Part shown: piece after piece, positions 56,055 through 64,000 of the stretch
Numbering within the stretch: the first letter of the stretch is position 1
Layout of the letters: the number at the start of each line of letters is the position of its first letter
From: Oscillospiraceae bacterium
GTDB lineage: Bacteria; Bacillota_A; Clostridia; Oscillospirales; Oscillospiraceae
Direction of reading: 5' to 3'
Assembly: GCA_017398105.1 (NCBI GenBank)
Contig: JAFQHF010000140.1
Location: 1-64,000 of the forward strand
Length of the DNA: 64,000 nucleotides
The notes under the pieces: generated by a model
Databases searched by the model: none
Told to the model about the DNA's origin: nothing
The model's input: only the letters and a program-made list of their open reading frames with translations
Position numbers and translations under genes: made by a program

Positions 56055-58522
56055 ATTGCCGCCCCCAATCGTGCATTGAATTTCAGGAACAGGTAGTCGA
56101 TGGTCGCCTGATCCAGAGTCTGAGGATAGATGTTGATCGTGGTCTGACCGGAAGAAGCGGATACACCGGACACATCATTGCTGAGTGTACCCTTCACTGT
56201 GATCTCCGGTGCCAGAGAGGTATTCATGTCCGCAGCCAGGTCATTGACCGCATCACTGATACCATGGCTCATGTCCAGAGTTGCTTTGACTGCTTCATCG
56301 CCATCTCGGGAGATCGCGCCAGCCAAACCCTGAACCATCATCTGGCCCGCCCAATCGAAGAGGTCGGAAGGGCTGTGGATACCGAAGAAGTTGCAGATGC
56401 CGTCCCAAATAGAACGAATCCATGCAGACACCTTATTCCATAACCATCCGGCAAGGGACTGGATGCCCTGCCACAGGCCACGGACGATGTTCGCGCCCAC
56501 ATTGGAGATCTGCCCCATGGAAGAAGTGAATGCCTGGACGATACCCGCAATGATCTGGGGAACAGCCCGGACGATCTCAACGATCATGGAAGGCAGATTC
56601 TTAATGAGGGCTACAAAAACCTGGAAGCCGGTGGAGGCAATGAGTCCGATGTTGTTGGTCAGGGCGTTGGTAATGCCGCCAATGATCTGAGGGATCGCAG
56701 TGAGGATCGTGGTAATGATCTGAGGCAAAGCCTGGATCAGTGAAATGAGAAGCTGGATACCGGCTTCCACGATCTGAGGGATGGATGCCAGTGTAGCTGT
56801 CACCAGATTGTCGATGATCTGCGGTACGGCAGTCAGGATGGTGGTGATGATACTGGGTAGTGCCGTGATCAGAGAAGTGATCAGCTGGAAGCCAGTCTGG
56901 ATGATCTGGGGAATGGAACCCAGGAAGAAGTCAATGACCGAGTTGACGATGGTGGGAAGCGCGGCGATCAGCACAGGAAGCGCATCCAGCGTACCGGTAG
57001 TCAGACCGGTCATCAGTTGAAGGGCGGCATCCAGAACCAGGGGCATACTGTCCAGCAGGCCGCTGACAATGGTCACCACCGCCTCAACCGCCGTAGGGAT
57101 CAGTTCGGGAAGAGCCGAGCCGAAACCGCCTACCAGGGTGGTGACCAACAGTACAGCCGCTTCCACGATAAGAGGTAGGTTATCGATCAGCGCCTGCGTT
57201 ATGGTCAGGATCGCCTGGACTGTCGCAGGGGTAAGTTCCGGTAGCAGGCTCAGTAGTGTGGTCAGCACCGAAGAGAACAGGTCAGTCACCGTCTGGAGCA
57301 ACATGGGAAGAAGATCTCCCAAAGCCATGATTATGGTAGCTACCACAATGGGAAGCACATCCACGATGTTCTGAAGCACAGGAAGCACATTGTCCTTGAC
57401 CGACCCGAAGGCATCCACCATGTTCTGGGTCAGATTCTGCATATCTGCATCGGCATTGCCAAGACCGGCCACGAAGGAATCAATGGATGCCTTCATCAGG
57501 CCGATGGAGCCGGAAATGGTCTGGGTGGCTTCTCTTTCAAAGTTACCTGCGTACTGCTGGGTCTTTTCCAGAAAGTAAGCCATGGAAACTTCTGCCTTTT
57601 CGGCATTGGACATTTCTTTCCATGCCTTCTCATAGCCGTTGGCCATGGCATAGGCTTCCAGGGTGGTATTGTTCATGGCAACACCCAAATTGTCCATCAT
57701 CGAGTAGTTGCCTTTGGCGGCACCGGTCACCGCTTCCAGAGCTGCTTCCGTATCGATACCCATGACGGATGCCATGTCAGCAGCTCTTTGCATGGCCTGG
57801 GTGGTCATCTCAAGGGACTGCTGCTGGGTTAAGCCGCTGCCCTGGAACAGAGCGCCCATCTTATTGGCAGTGGCCAGATACTCACTCTGGGAAGTACCCA
57901 TGGTGCGGTAGGCTTCCTCGGAGATGGACATCAGTTCATTGGCGTAATCGCCGTAGACGGCAACAGCGCCGCCCATGTTCTGCTCCAGTTCACCGAACTG
58001 CTCAATGACTCCGGTTGCCAGCTTGATCGTAGCGGCACCGGCGGCAACTGCCACAGTACCCATGGCAGCACCGACGCTTTTCAAAACAGAACCGAGGCCA
58101 CTGAACTTCTTCTCAGAATCTTCAGCAGCCTCGGCGGCATCTTCCAGTTCCTCGCCCATGTCATCCGCTTCCCTGGAACAATCGTCCAGTTCACGCTCCA
58201 TGTCATTCAGGGCGGCTTTGGCATTATTCAGTTGGATCTGCCAGTTCTGCGTCCGGCGGTCATTTTCGCCGAAAGACTCAGAAGCGTTTTGCAGAGCCTT
58301 CTGGAGCATTTCAATCTTCTGCTTCTGGGCATCGATCTGAGAAGTGAGGGTTTTCGTCCTTGCCGCCAGTGCCTCCGCAGAATTATCATTTTTACTGAAC
58401 TGGGATTGTACCAGCTTCATTTCGGAGCCGAGAACTTTGAAGGACTGGTTAATATCACTCAGCGCCTTCTTAAATTCCTTCTCACCTTCAAGGCCGATTT
58501 TCAGACCAAAGGTATCAGCCAC
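56051..58522 (-). CDS. Phage tail tape measure protein
   Basis: 823 residues. N-terminal coiled coil (EGEKEFKKALSDINQSFKVL, TSQIDAQKQKIEMLQKALQN, ELDDCSREADDMGEELEDAA), a Gly/Ala-rich hydrophobic segment (LKSVGAAMGTVAVAAGAATI), the family domain EQNMGGAVAVYGDYANELMS and AYFLEKTQQYAGNF, and then about 300 residues of Leu/Ile/Val-rich amphipathic repeats (LPQIITTILTAIPQIIGGIT and relatives). It ends with the wall-type motif IWDGICNFFGIHSPSDLFDW. It sets tail length; at about 1.5 Angstrom per residue a tail of roughly 120 nm would follow (inference). GTG start with AAGGAGG upstream. Confidence 0.95.
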   Translation of the reverse strand: MADTFGLKIGLEGEKEFKKALSDINQSFKVLGSEMKLVQSQFSKNDNSAEALAARTKTLTSQIDAQKQKIEMLQKALQNASESFGENDRRTQNWQIQLNNAKAALNDMERELDDCSREADDMGEELEDAAEAAEDSEKKFSGLGSVLKSVGAAMGTVAVAAGAATIKLATGVIEQFGELEQNMGGAVAVYGDYANELMSISEEAYRTMGTSQSEYLATANKMGALFQGSGLTQQQSLEMTTQAMQRAADMASVMGIDTEAALEAVTGAAKGNYSMMDNLGVAMNNTTLEAYAMANGYEKAWKEMSNAEKAEVSMAYFLEKTQQYAGNFEREATQTISGSIGLMKASIDSFVAGLGNADADMQNLTQNMVDAFGSVKDNVLPVLQNIVDVLPIVVATIIMALGDLLPMLLQTVTDLFSSVLTTLLSLLPELTPATVQAILTITQALIDNLPLIVEAAVLLVTTLVGGFGSALPELIPTAVEAVVTIVSGLLDSMPLVLDAALQLMTGLTTGTLDALPVLIAALPTIVNSVIDFFLGSIPQIIQTGFQLITSLITALPSIITTILTAVPQIIDNLVTATLASIPQIVEAGIQLLISLIQALPQIITTILTAIPQIIGGITNALTNNIGLIASTGFQVFVALIKNLPSMIVEIVRAVPQIIAGIVQAFTSSMGQISNVGANIVRGLWQGIQSLAGWLWNKVSAWIRSIWDGICNFFGIHSPSDLFDWAGQMMVQGLAGAISRDGDEAVKATLDMSHGISDAVNDLAADMNTSLAPEITVKGTLSNDVSGVSASSGQTTINIYPQTLDQATIDYLFLKFNARLGAAI

Positions 58523-58541
58523 GGACTACGCACCTCCTTCC

Positions 58542-58745
58542 TCAGATGCCATCCGGGATGATCTCGTCAATGAAAACCTCCCGTTTGGGTTTGGTAATGC
58601 CGTTGTACTGTTTATGGCACTCCCAAAGATCCAGGAGTAAACCAAACGGTATCAGCCAGACTTCCTCCCAGGAGAGGCGTAGCTGGCTGATGCCGTAATA
58701 AAGAAGTCGGGTAAATAACTCTTCGTCACTTACCCGACTGCCGCG
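58542..58745 (-). CDS. Tail assembly chaperone frameshift extension (GT-type), no own start
   Basis: 67 codons in the -1 frame relative to the chaperone gene, from the slippery site to TGA at 58542-58544. Translation reads RGSRVSDEELFTRLLYYGIS, QLRLSWEEVWLIPFGLLLDL, WECHKQYNGITKPKREVF. The YYGISQLRLSWEEVWLIPFG block is typical of GT domains that recruit tape measure protein. There is no start codon and no ribosome site, so it is made only as a 190-residue fusion with the first 123 residues of the chaperone. Confidence 0.85.
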   Translation of the reverse strand, partial: RGSRVSDEELFTRLLYYGISQLRLSWEEVWLIPFGLLLDLWECHKQYNGITKPKREVFIDEIIPDGI

Positions 58746-59113
58746 TTTTTTGGATCGTCCTCACTGATGATGTTGCGCTTGGTGCCCTTGTACAGGGCTT
58801 CGGTGATGGCATCCTTGTAGGAAGCCAGATCCACGGGAGAGGTCAGCAGTTCCACATCCTCCTCGGTCAGCAGCTCACGCTTGTTGTCCCGGTTTCGGAG
58901 GTTGTGGATGAGAATGGACTGGTTCGCCAGAAGGGTGATGAGCCAGACGATCTCACCGATGGCCAGTTCAAAGTTCTCGGACTTCATCAGCTTATCGCCC
59001 AGGTTTTCAAGACCACCGTAGCGACCGGCGATCTGCTTAGTTGCTCTGGTGGTCAGAACCAGGGAGTATTCCTCACCGCCAATGGTGATGATTGCAGTGC
59101 GTTCAGTGTCCAT
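58730..59113 (-). CDS. Phage tail assembly chaperone (G-type)
   Basis: 127 residues. MDTERTAIITIGGEEYSLVL, TTRATKQIAGRYGGLENLGD and IGEIVWLITLLANQSILIHN are typical of Firmicute siphophage chaperones that coat the tape measure before tail assembly. AAGGAGG lies before the ATG at 59113. The end overlaps the frameshift region, so two products are made: 127 residues and, after -1 slippage, 190. Gene order (major tail protein, chaperone, tape measure) is canonical. Confidence 0.92.
   Translation of the reverse strand: MDTERTAIITIGGEEYSLVLTTRATKQIAGRYGGLENLGDKLMKSENFELAIGEIVWLITLLANQSILIHNLRNRDNKRELLTEEDVELLTSPVDLASYKDAITEALYKGTKRNIISEDDPKNAAVG
58745..58751 (-). promoter_or_regulatory. -1 programmed ribosomal frameshift site A AAA AAC
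   Basis: On the minus strand A-AAA-AAC, in exactly the zero-frame phase of the chaperone gene (codons CCA AAA AAC at residues 121-123). It is the canonical slippery heptamer for siphophage G/GT genes, four codons before the zero-frame stop. Confidence 0.85.
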
Positions 59114-59125
59114 AGTTCCTCCTTA

Positions 59126-59710
59126 TCAGGCGGTATAGGCGGGTTCGTAAACCTCGTTATACCAGTTGACGATGGTTTCCTCGGTGACAGAAGTATCACC
59201 CTCCGTGACCTCTGCCTTCCAGGGGTGCTTGCCCCGGGTATCGGGCTTGTTCCGGCGCAGGATGGTACCTTCAATGGTGGGAGTGGAGAAGGTAATGCTG
59301 TCACCCTTGGTAGCCATGTTCGCCGCAGGGATACCGAACTTCACACGGTACAGCCAGAAGTAGCGGTACTTGCCGTTGGACTTCTTCGCCCGGAAACCGA
59401 CAGCAACAGGAGTGCCGCCGTCCTCACTTGCGGACACGATAACGCCGTTGGCATCGATGGTAGCGCCACTGAGGTCAGATGCCACCGTGGAGCCAATGTC
59501 ATCAACGCCCAGCGTCAGCTTGCCGCTCTTGAATTCCTTAACGATCTCCGCGGCACCGTCATCTGCATACAGAGTTGCCTCTGCCAGTTCCACGGAAAGG
59601 TCAGCAGACATGGCCTTCGCCAGCTGCACAGGCTTTTCATAAGTTTCTTCGCCGTTCTCCGCTTCGGTGATCTTAGCGTAGTACAGCTTATCCAGACCAA
59701 TTGTTGCCAT
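59126..59710 (-). CDS. Major tail protein
   Basis: 194 residues from the ATG at 59710 (GGAGG seven bases upstream; an ATG six bases earlier abuts that site). MATIGLDKLYYAKITEAENG then EETYEKPVQLAKAMSADLSV and VELAEATLYADDGAAEIVKE match the phi13/Lactococcal-type major tail protein that stacks as hexamers to form the tail tube. Later blocks are LTLGVDDIGSTVASDLSGAT and KSNGKYRYFWLYRVKFG. No contractile sheath gene is present, so the tail is of siphovirus type. Confidence 0.93.
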   Translation of the reverse strand: MATIGLDKLYYAKITEAENGEETYEKPVQLAKAMSADLSVELAEATLYADDGAAEIVKEFKSGKLTLGVDDIGSTVASDLSGATIDANGVIVSASEDGGTPVAVGFRAKKSNGKYRYFWLYRVKFGIPAANMATKGDSITFSTPTIEGTILRRNKPDTRGKHPWKAEVTEGDTSVTEETIVNWYNEVYEPAYTA

Positions 59711-59712
59711 GG

Positions 59713-60054
59713 TCATTCCTCCATTTCATAGTAATGCGCCACATCAATGGCGTAATTGTGATAGCCGGAGTCATCGTCATAACCGACATACCGGCGCTCT
59801 GTTATGGTCATGTCCGCAGCGAGGATCGCCCGGACAAGGGTATTCTTCCATCGGGTGTAGCTACCCTTTGTGAAAAGAGAGATACGCACCTCCTGGACAT
59901 CCACACCGGGATCGTTGTCTGCGTGGACATCAAAAGAATCCGAAAGAGGTGTCAGCACCAGGTATTCTGTTGGGGCAGTACCGGAAAACACACCGGTCTC
60001 CACGGCGATCCCCACATTTCCGGCAATGGTCTTCAAATCCGCAAGCAGGCTCAC
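59713..60054 (-). CDS. Phage tail terminator/completion-type protein
   Basis: 113 residues starting at a GTG (60054) that overlaps the stop of the previous gene (GTGA). MSLLADLKTIAGNVGIAVET, APTEYLVLTPLSDSFDVHAD, VQEVRISLFTKGSYTRWKNT and GYHNYAIDVAHYYEMEE fit the DUF3168/minor-tail-like family that caps the tail tube at the head end. The longer open frame to 60102 lacks a ribosome site. The major tail gene follows within 3 bases. Confidence 0.85.
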   Translation of the reverse strand: MSLLADLKTIAGNVGIAVETGVFSGTAPTEYLVLTPLSDSFDVHADNDPGVDVQEVRISLFTKGSYTRWKNTLVRAILAADMTITERRYVGYDDDSGYHNYAIDVAHYYEMEE

Positions 60055-60482
60055 AGCTTTTCCACCTCCGCTTCCAGAGTATCCTTCATGACCTGAATGC
60101 ACTCCCTACGGGAGGCAGTCTTTGCGGGCTTCAGGAAAGGTTTGGGTGTTTGTCCGTGCTTTCCGTATTCCAGAATATTGGCGATCTTGGCGTTGCTGCC
60201 GCCGTCGGAACGAGGCTCGGCAAAACCGACCTTGATATCGTGATTTCCGGAAGCGTCCACTTTAACAGGAGACAGGCCGAGAGAGCCGACCAGCTCGCCG
60301 GTGGAGCGGGAGTCGTACTTGGTGCCGGTACCGACCACGGCAGAGAGGTTGCCTTGGACTTTCTTCAGAACCACCTCACCACCGGCTTCCAGTACCGTTT
60401 CTGCGACAGCGTCCATACTGGAACCCAGCCGGGACAGCTTCAGCAGGAAATCCTCCGGCATCTTCACATCACATTTCGCCAC
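60051..60482 (-). CDS. HK97 gp10-like phage protein (neck/tail completion)
   Basis: 143 residues. MAKCDVKMPEDFLLKLSRLG, AETVLEAGGEVVLKKVQGNL and NAKIANILEYGKHGQTPKPF are the hallmark of the HK97 gp10 family; the HGQTPKPFLKPA motif is diagnostic. A basic C-terminus helps join head and tail. GTG start at 60482 with GAGGTG upstream, overlapping the head-closure gene by 14 bases. Confidence 0.92.
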   Translation of the reverse strand: MAKCDVKMPEDFLLKLSRLGSSMDAVAETVLEAGGEVVLKKVQGNLSAVVGTGTKYDSRSTGELVGSLGLSPVKVDASGNHDIKVGFAEPRSDGGSNAKIANILEYGKHGQTPKPFLKPAKTASRRECIQVMKDTLEAEVEKL

Positions 60483-60807
60483 TGGGCTTCACCTCTTTCG
60501 CCAGGACTTCCAGATACATTCCACGGCCTTTCACATTCTCAACACTGGTGATCTCAAAAAGATGCCCATCACACAGGATCGTCATGTCGGTTGTGACCTC
60601 TGTATGGGGCATGACACGGAAACGGAAAAGGTCTGTGGCATCTGTAAAAGATGCCCGGTTAGACCATTTCTCACTGCCATGCCGACCCTCCCGGTATGCC
60701 CGGACGGTATTCGCCGTGGAAAACTCCACAGAGGAAAAGCCTTCCTCGTCTTTGACGATCCGCTTGACCTGCAGGTCGATCCAGGTGTTCATCATGCCGA
60801 TAGACAT
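60469..60807 (-). CDS. Phage head closure protein
   Basis: 112 residues. MSIGMMNTWIDLQVKRIVKD, EEGFSSVEFSTANTVRAYRE, ASFTDATDLFRFRVMPHTEV and TILCDGHLFEITSVENVKGR, i.e. the SPP1 gp16-like stopper family (DRIT..G..Y.I.S......G). It closes the portal channel after DNA packaging. It follows the connector gene by 3 bases with an AAGGTG site. Confidence 0.9.
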   Translation of the reverse strand: MSIGMMNTWIDLQVKRIVKDEEGFSSVEFSTANTVRAYREGRHGSEKWSNRASFTDATDLFRFRVMPHTEVTTDMTILCDGHLFEITSVENVKGRGMYLEVLAKEVKPSGEM

Positions 60808-60810
60808 ACA

Positions 60811-61125
60811 CTACACCTTCCAATCCCGGTCGAGCCGGAGCAGCAGATTGACGGTATGCCATACCTGCTGTCCGGCCTGGACATTGTCAGAGAAGAAGCC
60901 GCCGGTACTGCCGTCTCTGGATTCATAAAAGTGGGTCGAAAGCATGATGACCGCCTGTTCTGTGGTGGGCGGCATGGGATCGACCTGGTAAGTACCTGCC
61001 GGGATGTGCTGGTAGCTTTCCGCATAGGAGATGGCAGCGGTAATGTAGCCCGTCAGCAGATCGTTGTCATCGTTATGATCCAGAATGAGATTCTGTTTGA
61101 CCTTCTTCAGAAGTTCTTCCATCAT
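60811..61125 (-). CDS. Head-tail connector protein (gp6-like adaptor)
   Basis: 104 residues from the ATG at 61125, eight bases after GGAGG; a GTG at 61134 overlaps that site and is unlikely. MMEELLKKVKQNLILDHNDD, LLTGYITAAISYAESYQHIP and AVIMLSTHFYESRDGSTGGF match the DNA-packaging/gp6 (Phage_connect_1) adaptor that sits below the portal. It lies 18 bases after the capsid gene. Confidence 0.92.
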   Translation of the reverse strand: MMEELLKKVKQNLILDHNDDNDLLTGYITAAISYAESYQHIPAGTYQVDPMPPTTEQAVIMLSTHFYESRDGSTGGFFSDNVQAGQQVWHTVNLLLRLDRDWKV

Positions 61126-61143
61126 CGCTGCCACCTCCGGTTA

Positions 61144-62349
61144 TTAGCCTGCCTTCTGTTGCAGGACCTTGATCGCTTCGGGCAGGATCAGCTTGCCATC
61201 CACACGCTGAGAACCCATAAAGCCGACCTGACCGGTCTGTGCGTACAGTTCGTTCAGGCGCTTGAAGGAACGGCCCTGGCGGTCGGCGATCCAGTAATAC
61301 TTGAAGTCACCGAAAGCGATGGACTTGGCACCGGCGGCAATAGTGGGCATATAAGCAGAGGTGTACACGGGACGACCCAGCAGAGTGTGGGGGGCGTCTG
61401 CGGTCAGAGAGTTCTGCCACAGATACTGACCGTTGTTGTCCTTCAGCTTCCGGACAGCCTTGATGGTGGCGTCATTCATGACCCACACAGCCTTGCTGCG
61501 GTAGGGAGCCTTCAGGGAATGGAACAGATCCATCAATTCATCCGCAGTGATTGCGGTAGCGGAAGCTGCGGTCACACCGACCTCGGCACCACCGGTATCA
61601 GCCAGAATGCCCAGGGGCTTACCGTTACCGTCACCGATGAAGAAGGATTCCTCCTCACGGGCACCGATACGGCGGGCAAATTCACGGGAGATGTAGGCTT
61701 CCAGATCGAAGACGGAGTCACGGAGCAGTTCCTCAGACACCTTGATGGTGGTACCCAGCTTGTGAGCGCCGATGGTGATCTGGGAGAACTGATCATCGCT
61801 CTCCACATAGGGACCCTCCTCATCGATCCAATTGGCGGTACCCTTGGAAGCTACCACAGGGATCTTACGCTCACCGCTGTCAGTGTTGATGGTATGGGCC
61901 AGTCGGCGGAAGACGTTCTCTTCCTCCAGTGCCTCTACCAGATGGCGTTCGTACTCATCGGGGACTAGATAGCCGCCCTCGGCATCGTCGCCAACCTGCA
62001 GGGCATTGACCACCTGGGGCATGGGAGCCTTGGAGCGCATGACATTCCAGAAGCTGGAATTGTACTCGTCCGCCGCACGACCGGTCTTGGTCTGTGCGGA
62101 AGCAGTAGCGGTCATGGGCTTACCGGTGATGGGAGTGGATACGGGCTTGGACAGATCAGCGTCGATTGCCTCACGGCGCTCCATACGCTTGATTTCATTG
62201 GTCAGGGCTGCAAGATCCTTTTCCATACCGGAATAGGTGGCATCATCTTCGGCAGACAGCACGCCCTTGTCGTTGCGGTGGGTTTCCAGGAAACCATCCA
62301 TGGTAGCCAGCAGCTTGGTTCTCTTTTCACGCATTTCGATAATAGTCAT
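61144..62349 (-). CDS. HK97-fold major capsid protein
   Basis: 401 residues. The N-terminal delta domain, about 90 residues, is a coiled coil (MTIIEMREKRTKLLATMDGF, EKDLAALTNEIKRMERREAI) that is usually removed by the head protease. The capsid fold follows: EGGYLVPDEYERHLVEALEE, ENVFRRLAHTINTDSGERKI, ISREFARRIGAREEESFFIG and KSIAFGDFKYYWIADRQGRS. The protease gene directly upstream fits processing. GGAGG precedes the ATG. Confidence 0.96.
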   Translation of the reverse strand: MTIIEMREKRTKLLATMDGFLETHRNDKGVLSAEDDATYSGMEKDLAALTNEIKRMERREAIDADLSKPVSTPITGKPMTATASAQTKTGRAADEYNSSFWNVMRSKAPMPQVVNALQVGDDAEGGYLVPDEYERHLVEALEEENVFRRLAHTINTDSGERKIPVVASKGTANWIDEEGPYVESDDQFSQITIGAHKLGTTIKVSEELLRDSVFDLEAYISREFARRIGAREEESFFIGDGNGKPLGILADTGGAEVGVTAASATAITADELMDLFHSLKAPYRSKAVWVMNDATIKAVRKLKDNNGQYLWQNSLTADAPHTLLGRPVYTSAYMPTIAAGAKSIAFGDFKYYWIADRQGRSFKRLNELYAQTGQVGFMGSQRVDGKLILPEAIKVLQQKAG

Positions 62350-62367
62350 ATCATTTTCCTCCAGATA

Positions 62368-63108
62368 TCAGGTGTAATTTTTGATTGCTTTCAGTTCTGC
62401 TCTCAGAGCATCCACAGAGCGACTTGTGGGCTCCTTGGGAGCGGTGGGCTGGATCTTGCATCTTGCGGCGATCTTGCCCATTAGGGAGTTCACGACGGAT
62501 GCCTTGGAATACAGCATGGAAACCGTGGGAGTTCCCATATCCTCCGCAGCTGTGGATCGCTTCATGATCTCGTCTGCGAAGCCCAGTTCGATGGCCTTAT
62601 TGGTATCCATCCAGGTTTCAGCATCCATGAGATGGGACAGCTTTGCACGGGAGAGTCCTGTTTTGATCTCATAGGCGTTGATGATGGAATCTTTCACGCT
62701 CCCCAGCATTTCGATGGCCTTCTGCATTTCGCCGGAGTCACCGAATGCAATGGTCATCGGGTTGTGGATCATGAGCATGGATACCGGGGACATCAAAACC
62801 CTGGCACCAGCCATGGCGATAACGGATGCAGCAGATGCCGCAATGCCGTCGATCTTCACCGTGACGCTGCCAGGGTATTCCATCAGCATATTGTAGATTT
62901 GGGCAGCGGCAATGCAGTCGCCGCCGGGACTGTTGATCCACACGGTCACATCACCGGTACCAGACATCAGTTCGTCCTTGAACAGCTGGGGTGTGACATC
63001 GTCGTCATACCAGCTTTCCTCTGCGATGGTGCCGTTCAGATGCAAGATCCGCTCCGCTGGTGCTGTCTCCGTCGCTGCCTGGTTCGTCCAGTTCCAGAAC
63101 TTCTTCAT
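62368..63108 (-). CDS. ClpP-like head maturation protease
   Basis: 246 residues of the S14/ClpP-related prohead protease family. DVTVWINSPGGDCIAAAQIY, IDGIAASAASVIAMAGARVL (catalytic Ser92) and MLMIHNPMTIAFG (His115) give the dyad; GFADEIMK supplies the later conserved block. It trims the capsid delta domain and scaffold inside the prohead. The ATG at 63108 follows AGGAGG nine bases upstream and overlaps the portal gene by 104 bases in another frame, an unusually long but not rare overlap in phages. Confidence 0.94.
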   Translation of the reverse strand: MKKFWNWTNQAATETAPAERILHLNGTIAEESWYDDDVTPQLFKDELMSGTGDVTVWINSPGGDCIAAAQIYNMLMEYPGSVTVKIDGIAASAASVIAMAGARVLMSPVSMLMIHNPMTIAFGDSGEMQKAIEMLGSVKDSIINAYEIKTGLSRAKLSHLMDAETWMDTNKAIELGFADEIMKRSTAAEDMGTPTVSMLYSKASVVNSLMGKIAARCKIQPTAPKEPTSRSVDALRAELKAIKNYT

Positions 63109-64000
63109 TGGGATTTTCCTCCTTCCCGGAAATGTTGCTTATATTGGCGAATGCTCCTGCATCACGCATGGGGAGCATATTGCCGTTGATGAGGTAAAGG
63201 TCGCCACCATCTTCAGCGGGGATACGGTCCAGGTTTTCCAGTTCCCGGATGTCATTTGCGGACATCCAACCGTTCTGCCGACCGATGGCATAGCCATTCA
63301 TGCGGCTCTGATAGTCGCCGCGAAGCAGACCTTCCAGATTGAATTTGAAGAAATACTTCTCTTTCTCCCCGAAGCCCAGCAATGCTCTCTGCAGGGACTG
63401 CTCCCAGCGGATGACCCAGGGGTCCAGGGTGTATTTCACAAACTCAAGGGACTGCTGCTCAATATTAGAAAAGCTCGACTTTTCCAGGTCGCCGACCATA
63501 TGGGGCGGCACTCGGAAAATTCGAGCAATCTCATTGATCTGAAATTTACGGGTTTCCAGGAACTGCGCCTGTTCCGGAGAGATGGAGATGGGGGTGTATT
63601 TCATGCCCTCTTCCAGAATGGCTACCTTACCGGAATTAGATGCACCACCGAACTGACTCTGCCAGGTTTCACGGAGTCGGCTGGGGTCTCGGATCGTACC
63701 GGGATGTTCCAGCACACCGGAAGGGGCAGCACCGTTGGCAAAGAACCTGGCACCAAACTCCTCGCAGGCGATGGCCATACCGATGGCGTTCTTCGCCATG
63801 GCGATAGGACTGTAGCCCACCAGACCGTCAAAACCCAGGCCGGGAATATGCAGCACATCCGTGGGTTTCAGTATCACGGTATGTTCCTTGTCCCGGATCG
63901 CTTCGTCCGTACCACGGTAATAGCTGTAATAAAGCTGACCGCTGCCGTCACGATCTACGGACATTTTGTTGGGCATCAGCGGATACAGTGCAACAACTTC
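63005..64000 (-). CDS. HK97-family phage portal protein, C-terminal part (runs off window)
   Basis: At least 331 residues visible; the frame stays open to the right edge, so the N-terminus is outside. LKPTDVLHIPGLGFDGLVGY, SPIAMAKNAIGMAIACEEFG, ARFFANGAAPSGVLEHPGTI, SFSNIEQQSLEFVKYTLDPW and QNGWMSANDIRELENLDRIP are the classic HK97 portal blocks. It forms the dodecameric DNA gate of the capsid. Terminase genes are expected just beyond the edge. Confidence 0.95.
   Translation of the reverse strand, partial: EVVALYPLMPNKMSVDRDGSGQLYYSYYRGTDEAIRDKEHTVILKPTDVLHIPGLGFDGLVGYSPIAMAKNAIGMAIACEEFGARFFANGAAPSGVLEHPGTIRDPSRLRETWQSQFGGASNSGKVAILEEGMKYTPISISPEQAQFLETRKFQINEIARIFRVPPHMVGDLEKSSFSNIEQQSLEFVKYTLDPWVIRWEQSLQRALLGFGEKEKYFFKFNLEGLLRGDYQSRMNGYAIGRQNGWMSANDIRELENLDRIPAEDGGDLYLINGNMLPMRDAGAFANISNISGKEENPNEEVLELDEPGSDGDSTSGADLASERHHRRGKLV

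Overview
The window looks like chromosome of a gut-dwelling Clostridia bacterium, most likely of the Oscillospiraceae/Ruminococcaceae. The grounds are Gram-positive AGGAGG ribosome sites, Clostridia-type small conserved families, a bile-salt-hydrolase-type gene, a GH3 beta-glucosidase beside a GPH sugar transporter, and the style of the mobile elements. The family assignment is inference; no rRNA is present to fix it. All family names given here are from memory of the families, not from a search.

Layout. (1) 1 to about 14,280 reads as a genomic island. It has a tyrosine integrase running off the left edge, an excisionase and an HTH protein, then small conserved genes, a broken SGNH hydrolase, an AbiH fusion protein, a GyrI-like protein, a minus-strand operon of nucleases and helicases (5,766-12,437) and a broken DUF6512 gene. 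At 14,237-14,281 lies the 3' half of a tRNA-Pro gene starting exactly at its anticodon loop, which is what integration into a tRNA gene leaves behind. (2) 14,520-34,419 is ordinary chromosome, GC-rich from about 15,500: a HAD phosphatase, bile salt hydrolase, TelA/XpaC pair, GPH transporter plus GH3 enzyme, ferredoxin-type aldo/keto reductase, patatin, acetyltransferases, an rRNA methylase, a prolyl-tRNA editing protein, a kinase, a methyltransferase, and a four-gene MacAB-type export operon. (3) 34,480-37,880 holds a tiny Cys-rich peptide gene, tRNA-Asp(GTC), a lipoprotein, a glycine-zipper protein, a PIN ribonuclease, and an orphan leader RNA with an attenuator-like terminator. (4) 37,882-49,227 is a recombination and control module: three serine recombinases, three stand-alone proteins related to the C-terminal domain of one of them, a RepA-like ATPase, four XRE-type repressors with visible operators, a zinc-finger HTH protein and a SHOCT-like protein. 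(5) 49,288-64,000 is the late half of a siphovirus prophage, all on the minus strand, running from portal (cut at the right edge) through capsid, connectors, tail, fibres, holin and amidase, and ending with a two-gene cargo (membrane protein plus DUF6731-like protein).

How it works together. Regions 4 and 5 abut and may be one element, with the serine recombinases as its integration/excision machinery and the XRE repressors as its switch. The island in region 1 and the prophage cargo are the best places for new biology. They include a nuclease/helicase operon that resembles anti-phage systems but matches none I can name, an AbiH protein with extra domains at both ends, and a Kiwa-like membrane/cytosolic pair at the end of the prophage. 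The prophage tail chaperone gene carries a textbook A AAA AAC -1 frameshift site.
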